Of a stretch of 64,000 nucleotides of DNA, positions 59,401 to 64,000 are shown one piece after another (within the stretch, counting starts at the first letter, position 1; each line of letters begins with the position of its first letter). The DNA is from Echeneis naucrates (taxonomy: Eukaryota; Chordata; Actinopteri; Carangiformes; Echeneidae): contig NC_042528.1 in the NCBI RefSeq assembly GCF_900963305.1, forward strand, positions 15,313,722 to 15,377,721, written 5' to 3'. A program made the position numbers and the translations under genes. Under the pieces are notes generated by a model. It was given only the letters and a program-made list of their open reading frames with translations. It was not told the DNA's origin and made no database searches.

Positions 59401-62400
59401 CAGTAATACTCTATGCAAAATTCTTCACTTTAGTCAAATGAAAAGCATCCAAACAGTCAAAGTGACATGTAAATGTTATTAAAATGAACAACAACAATAA
59501 AAACATTGCACAATAAAATATTCTGGCTGATTTGTGGCTATACGAATGAAAACTGGCTGATTTATTTTAAACTGATGATTTTCTGCCCATTTATTTGGTT
59601 AATTCTTTTAATGTCAACTCTGTTTCTTCTAGCAACCAGAAGTCAAGACCAGATTCTCCTGAACTGAGCTGTGTGTCCATGAAGAGTGATCGGTCTATGG
59701 ATGACTTTATCAAAGAAAAAAGGTAAAATCTGATCATTTGTTGTTGTCTGACTCATTAAAGGTATCAAAGCTTGTCTATCAGTTTCTCTGGTGTTCATAG
59801 AAAACTCCTGGAACAAACTGTGTGTTTGTGTCCTTTCTCCTCAGAGTTCAGTCTGACAAACATCATCACACAGACCTGGACTCCATATTTATGGTGTGTA
59901 AATGTTCATCCAGTGACTACAACAGACACCAACAAAGACTTGAGTTTGAAGCTGCACTCTTTAGACCAGTAGAGCTTTACTCTGTGACAGACAGGAGTTG
60001 AATTGTGATTGAACAGGTTTGGGGTGGGAGAGAGTGGGAGAGGACTGGGAGTTGTAGTTCACCACAGAGCAATAATCCATCAGCCTCAACAGATATGTTC
60101 TGTATGAATATGGTCTGTTGGAGACTTTTACAAAAAATTTCTGCTCCTTTTTTTTTCATCTACGGTGAATCCTAAAGAAAAGTCTTCCTTTGACCATCAA
60201 CTTAGCTAGAAAACTTCCTAAGTTGATGTGTTGAAGGGCTGTATCAGTTTGGTCTTCATGTGATGATCAGGATCTCTGTGTTGTCAGAATCTAAAGTCAA
60301 ACTTAGTAAGTTACACCAGTGAAGTTAGTTTAGTGAAGTCAGCAGGTCTGAATCTTTCTGTGTAGCTCTGGAAAGAGACGTGGCAGCAGATGATACAGCA
60401 GCAGCTAAAGTTGAACTCTGCTGACTGATGATCTGATGCTTTGATCCATCAGTTTATACTGAGAGTGAACTTTACACAGGATGTTATTGTGTTCCAGCTG
60501 CTGGAGGAGAACATCGTCTGTTTTGTGAAGAACGAGCTGAAGAAAATCAAAAGGAGTCTGAGTCCAGATTACCCACAATTCATGAAGAATGAGGATGATG
60601 AAGTGGATGAAGAGCAGAGGAGGAGCAGAGAGGCATTATTGAAGATCACAGTGAACTTCCTGAGGAGGATGAAGCAGGAGGAGCTGGCTGACTGTCTGCA
60701 GAGAGGTAAGAGGATTTAACATGATGGATCAATTAGATATTTACTAAAGTCTGAGGAGACGGAGAGAAATATGATCATATTCTTATTCCTGAGGAGAATT
60801 AAACATCAACCTTGTAGTATGAATTTTTTAATTTCATTTGTTTTTGTTCATTCAGAAAGTCATGCTCTAGTTTGTCGACGTAAACTCAAATCTGCCCTGA
60901 AGAAGAAGTTCCAGTGTTTGTTTGAGGGGATCTCTAAAGCAGGAAACCCAACCCTTCTGAATCAGATCTACACAGAGCTCTACATCACAGAGGGAGGGAC
61001 TGGAGAGGTCAATGAGGAACATGAGGTCAGACAGATTGAAACAGCATCCAGGAAACAGGACAGAGCAGAAACAAGCATCAGACAAGAAGACATCTTTATA
61101 CCCCCACCTGGAAGAGACCAACCAATCAGAACAGTGATGACAAAGGGAGTGGCTGGCATTGGGAAAACCGTCTTAACACAGAAGTTCACTCTGGACTGGG
61201 CTGAAGACAAAGCCAACCAGGACATAGAGTTCACATTCCCCTTCACCTTCAGAGAGCTGAATGTGCTGAAAGAGAAGTTCAGCTTGGTGGAACTTGTTCA
61301 TCTCTTCTTCACTGAAACCAAAGAAGCAGGAATGTGCAGCTTTGATCAGTTCCAGGTTGTGTTCATCTTTGACGGTCTGGATGAGTGTCGACTTCCTCTG
61401 GACTTCCACAACACTGAGGTCCTGACTGATCCTACAGAGTCCACCTCAGTGGACGTGCTGCTGACAAACCTCATCAGGGGGAAACTGCTTCCCTCTGCTC
61501 GCCTCTGGATAACCACACGACCTGCAGCAGCCAATCAGATCCCTCCTCAGTGTGTTGACATGGTGACAGAGGTCAGAGGGTTCAATGACCCCCAGAAGGA
61601 GGAGTACTTCAGGAAGAGGTTCAGACATGAGGAGCAGGCCAGCAGGATCATCTCCCACATCAAGACCTCACGAAGCCTCCACATCATGTGCCACATCCCA
61701 GTCTTCTGCTGGATCACTGCTACAGTTCTGGAGGAGGTGTTGAAGACCAGAGAGGGAGGAGAGCTGCCCAAGACCCTGACTGAGATGTACATCCACTTCC
61801 TGGTGGTTCAGTCCAAAGTGAAGAAAGTCAAGTACGATGGAGGAGCTGAGTCAGTTCCACACTGGAGTCCAGAGACCAGGAAGATGATTGAGTCTCTGGG
61901 AAAAGTGGCTTTTGAGCAGCTGCAGAAAGGAAACCTGATCTTCTATGAATCAGACCTGACAGAGTGTGGCATCGATATCAGAGCAGCATCAGTTTACTCA
62001 GGAGTGTTCACACAGATGTTCAAAGAGGAGACAGGGCTGGACCAGGACAAGGTCTTCTGCTTCGTCCATCTGAGTGTTCAGGAGTTTCTGGCTGCTCTTC
62101 ATGTCCACCTGACCTTCATCAACTCTGGAGTCAATCTGATGTCAGAAGAACAAACAACCTCCCTGTGGTCAAAACTATTTTGGAACAAACCTGAACCTTT
62201 AATTCTCTACCAGAGTGCTGTGGATGAGGCCTTACAGAGTCTAAATGGACACCTGGACTTGTTCCTCCGGTTCCTTCTGGGTCTTTCACTGCAGACCAAC
62301 CAAACTCTCCTACGAGGCCTGGTGACACAGACAGGAAGTAGCTCAAAGACCAATCAGAAAACAGTCCAGTACATCAAGACAAAGATCAGTGAGAATCTGT

Positions 62401-63517
62401 CTCCAGAGAGAAGTATCAATCTGTTTCACTGTCTGAATGAACTGAATGATGGTTCTCTGGTGGAGGAGATCCAACAGTCCCTGAGATCAGGACGTCTCTC
62501 CACAGATAAACTGTCTCCTGCTCAATGGTCAGCTCTGGTCTTCGTCTTACTGTCATCAGAAAAAGATCTGGACGTGTTTGACCTGAAGAAATACTCTGCT
62601 TCAGAGGAGGCTCTTCTGAGGCTGCTGCCAGTGGTCAAAGCCTCCAACAAAGTTCTGTATGTGCAAATAAATCCAACAAGATCAACTAAATCTTTATGTG
62701 GTTGAAATCAAAAAACTTTTTTGTAAAACAATCTTTGGAATAATTTTCTCTTTTTTTGCTGATTCCTCTTCAGACTGAGTGGCTGTAACCTCTCAGACAG
62801 AAGCTGTGAAGCTCTGTCCTCAGTCCTCAACTCCCAGTCCTCTAGTCTGAGAGATCTGGACCTGAGTAACAACAACCTGCAGGATTCAGGAGTGAAGCTT
62901 CTGTCTGCTGGACTGAAGAGTCCACAGTGCAGACTGAAAGTACTCAGGTTAGGTTATATCTGTCCTGCATTAATAAGTCATAGGCATGCGCTTTCCTTTA
63001 AATATTGCATTTTTGACAAAAGGTTCTTTAGTTGAGAATCAAAAACATGTTTCTTTAATAATTTATCTTATTTTGCTGATTCTTCTTCAGATTGAGTGGC
63101 TGTAACCTCTCAGACAGAAGCTGTGAAGCTCTGTCCTCAGTCCTCAGCTCCCAGTCCTGTAGTCTGAGAGATCTGGACCTGAGTAACAACAACCTGCAGG
63201 ATTCAGGAGTGAAGCTGCTGTCTGCTGGACTGGAGAGTCCAAACTGTGAACTGGAAACTCTCAGGTCAGAGTTCATGTTTGTGTGAATACTAAAACTGGA
63301 TTTAGTTTTTTATGATACATTTTTATTTAACTGAGTAAAAATTGAAAACTGAAGAGGTTTGTAGATTTTGGTTCGTAGTGGTGTCTTCTATGTTCACTGA
63401 GGATCATTTACTTTTAGGGAGGTGGACACAACCTTTCTGCTGCTTTTGGCATCTGTCATAGTTGTGATGATGGAGTTCTCATTCAGGAAAATATTTAAGG
63501 GACTCAAAGACTGCTGA
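56485..63517 (+). CDS. NLRC3-like fish NLR protein (FISNA-NACHT-LRR)
   Basis: Cytoplasmic innate-immune sensor of the large teleost NLR family. Phase-consistent exons: 56485-56573 ([14 protein letters not shown]), 59633-59722 (contains [10 protein letters not shown]), 59845-59893, 60498-60705, 60856-62656, 62774-62947 and 63091-63264. A possible last exon is 63418-63517. Together they give 894 residues without a stop. The 1.8-kb exon carries FISNA (about 155-225), then NACHT with Walker A GVAGIGKT (243-250) and Walker B FIFDGLDE (315-322), then the helical regions. Each 174-bp exon encodes two LRR units ([18 protein letters not shown]). No N-terminal PYD or CARD is recognised. The start is chosen for the family-typical [10 protein letters not shown]. 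The gene appears intact, but only two LRR exons are visible and further exons, such as B30.2, may lie beyond 64000. The upstream leader is uncertain. Confidence 0.88.
56644..56714. repeat. Long near-perfect palindrome at the edge of an interspersed repeat
   Basis: Arms of about 34 bases (GTGCCACGGGC ... CACTACTTCT and its complement ending GAGGCAC) flank a 2-nt centre. TATTTA lies on both sides, a possible 6-bp target duplication. It lies in the first coding intron of the NLR gene. Confidence 0.65.
56715..57667 (+). repeat. Interspersed repeat in NLR intron, unclassified
   Basis: Starts with TTCTTCGCCCATACTTATT and TTCCGCCTGATTTTCGGC, words I recall as common in many fish genomes. No protein domain. 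It probably continues from the palindrome at 56644 into the tandem repeats at 57668. Confidence 0.45.
57668..58870 (+). repeat. Higher-order tandem repeat with ACACAGA-rich minisatellite
   Basis: A module with CTACGCTTACTAC and GTCTGTGGCCTATGGCC occurs three times; its TTTAT-TAGCTCC start lies at about 57790, 58207 and 58546 (spacing 417 and 339). Between the modules lie irregular units of about 30-45 bp (ACACAGACATACACAGAGAC, CAGACGCACTCACACA). The whole block is inside an NLR intron. Confidence 0.75.
58955..59040 (+). repeat. Short GC-rich tandem repeat
   Basis: Units of GACGGGCGACGG with variants (GGGGGGCGATGGGCGACAGG). GC content is far above the surrounding intron. Confidence 0.65.
59331..59392 (+). 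repeat. Microsatellites (TTC)n and (TTA)n
   Basis: TTCTTC repeats at 59331-59356 pass into ATT repeats at 59362-59390, within the intron before NLR exon 2. A (CA)n run is also at about 53071-53097. Confidence 0.85.
63418..63517 (+). CDS. Candidate last NLR exon with hydrophobic tail
   Basis: After acceptor CTTTTAG the frame continues in phase from the 63264 donor: [20 protein letters not shown], a further [13 protein letters not shown], then TGA. The stretch [14 protein letters not shown] is strongly hydrophobic and followed by basic residues, as in a tail anchor. No AATAAA is visible by 64000. It could equally be chance or an unused exon. Confidence 0.35.
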
Positions 63518-64000
63518 TATGATGCTCTGTGGATGAATGAACCTTCTAACTTTGGGTCTAGAAAAGGTTATAAACACACTTTGTAGTTGGGCGCCAGACA
63601 GGAGACAAGAGCTGGATCAAAAGACACTATTGTCCTGTCAGATTTGATGTAATTATTTAGGTGTGTGGGTAACCTAAAGAAATTCACCGGCTAGCTGTTA
63701 CTCCTACCTACAAAAAGATATGTGGAGAAAATGTCAAGGCGAAGTCTAAATCAAAGGGGGTTTTAATACATAAATCAAATTGATGTTCCTTTAAAAAAAA
63801 AAAAAGCATCTGTCATGTGTAACCCAATATACACACTATAAATCAAAATCTCTCAAAACAATATTTGCTCGGAAGGTTAATCGGCAGACATAAACAAAAT
63901 ATCACAGTACACAGTTCACCCTGTTATCACACATCATGGCAACACAAAACTTAAATCATCAATGCCCCAAAAGAATGTGTGTGGGTGTGGGTGTGTTCCT
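63518..64000. other. Sequence after the candidate last NLR exon
   Basis: No further 174-bp LRR exon and no B30.2 sequence. It contains a poly-A stretch at about 63793 and a GT-rich end. The gene may continue beyond the window. Confidence 0.4.

Noticed and set aside
1-64000. CRISPR array, bacterial operon or phage content
   Set aside because: The repeats are tRNA genes and their flanks, and the coding genes are split vertebrate genes. Nothing prokaryotic is present.

Overview
The window looks like teleost fish nuclear DNA, most likely from a percomorph. The evidence is eukaryotic split genes, zinc-finger genes of the fish-specific FiNZ N-terminal type, a fish FISNA-NACHT NLR gene, tRNA genes with tRNA introns, a U2 snRNA piece and a 5S rRNA piece. 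I cannot name the species from the sequence.

Layout. 1-3,970: tRNA genes and tRNA relics. 4,330-7,750: first FiNZ C2H2 zinc-finger gene (+) inside a 2.7 kb duplicon. 7,750-26,300: dense field of tRNA genes, broken and fused tRNAs, LINE reverse-transcriptase scraps, a PIF/Harbinger-like fragment and a truncated 5S rRNA. 26,300-30,620: second zinc-finger gene (+) with its own upstream region. 30,620-39,960: more tRNA units. 39,962-42,927: the first 115 nt of a U2 snRNA abutting an inverted copy of the first zinc-finger duplicon, carrying the third zinc-finger gene (-). 43,000-50,915: more tRNA units. 51,000-56,480: no recognised gene, with possible 5-prime leader exons. 56,485-63,517: an intact NLRC3-like gene (+) with FISNA, NACHT and LRR exons. 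Its first coding intron holds a palindromic repeat and a higher-order tandem repeat.

The mix of tRNA arrays, FiNZ zinc-finger genes, NLR genes and snRNA/5S copies resembles the repeat-rich long arm of zebrafish chromosome 4. The zinc-finger proteins are probably DNA-binding repressors (FiNZ proteins are linked to transposon control in fish). The NLR is a cytoplasmic innate-immune receptor. The tRNAs are Pol III genes, many with lost ends. About 38 tRNA bodies are full length and about 45 are truncated, fused or degraded. The tRNAs sit in duplicated units with shared flanks, and many breakpoints fall inside tRNA bodies.
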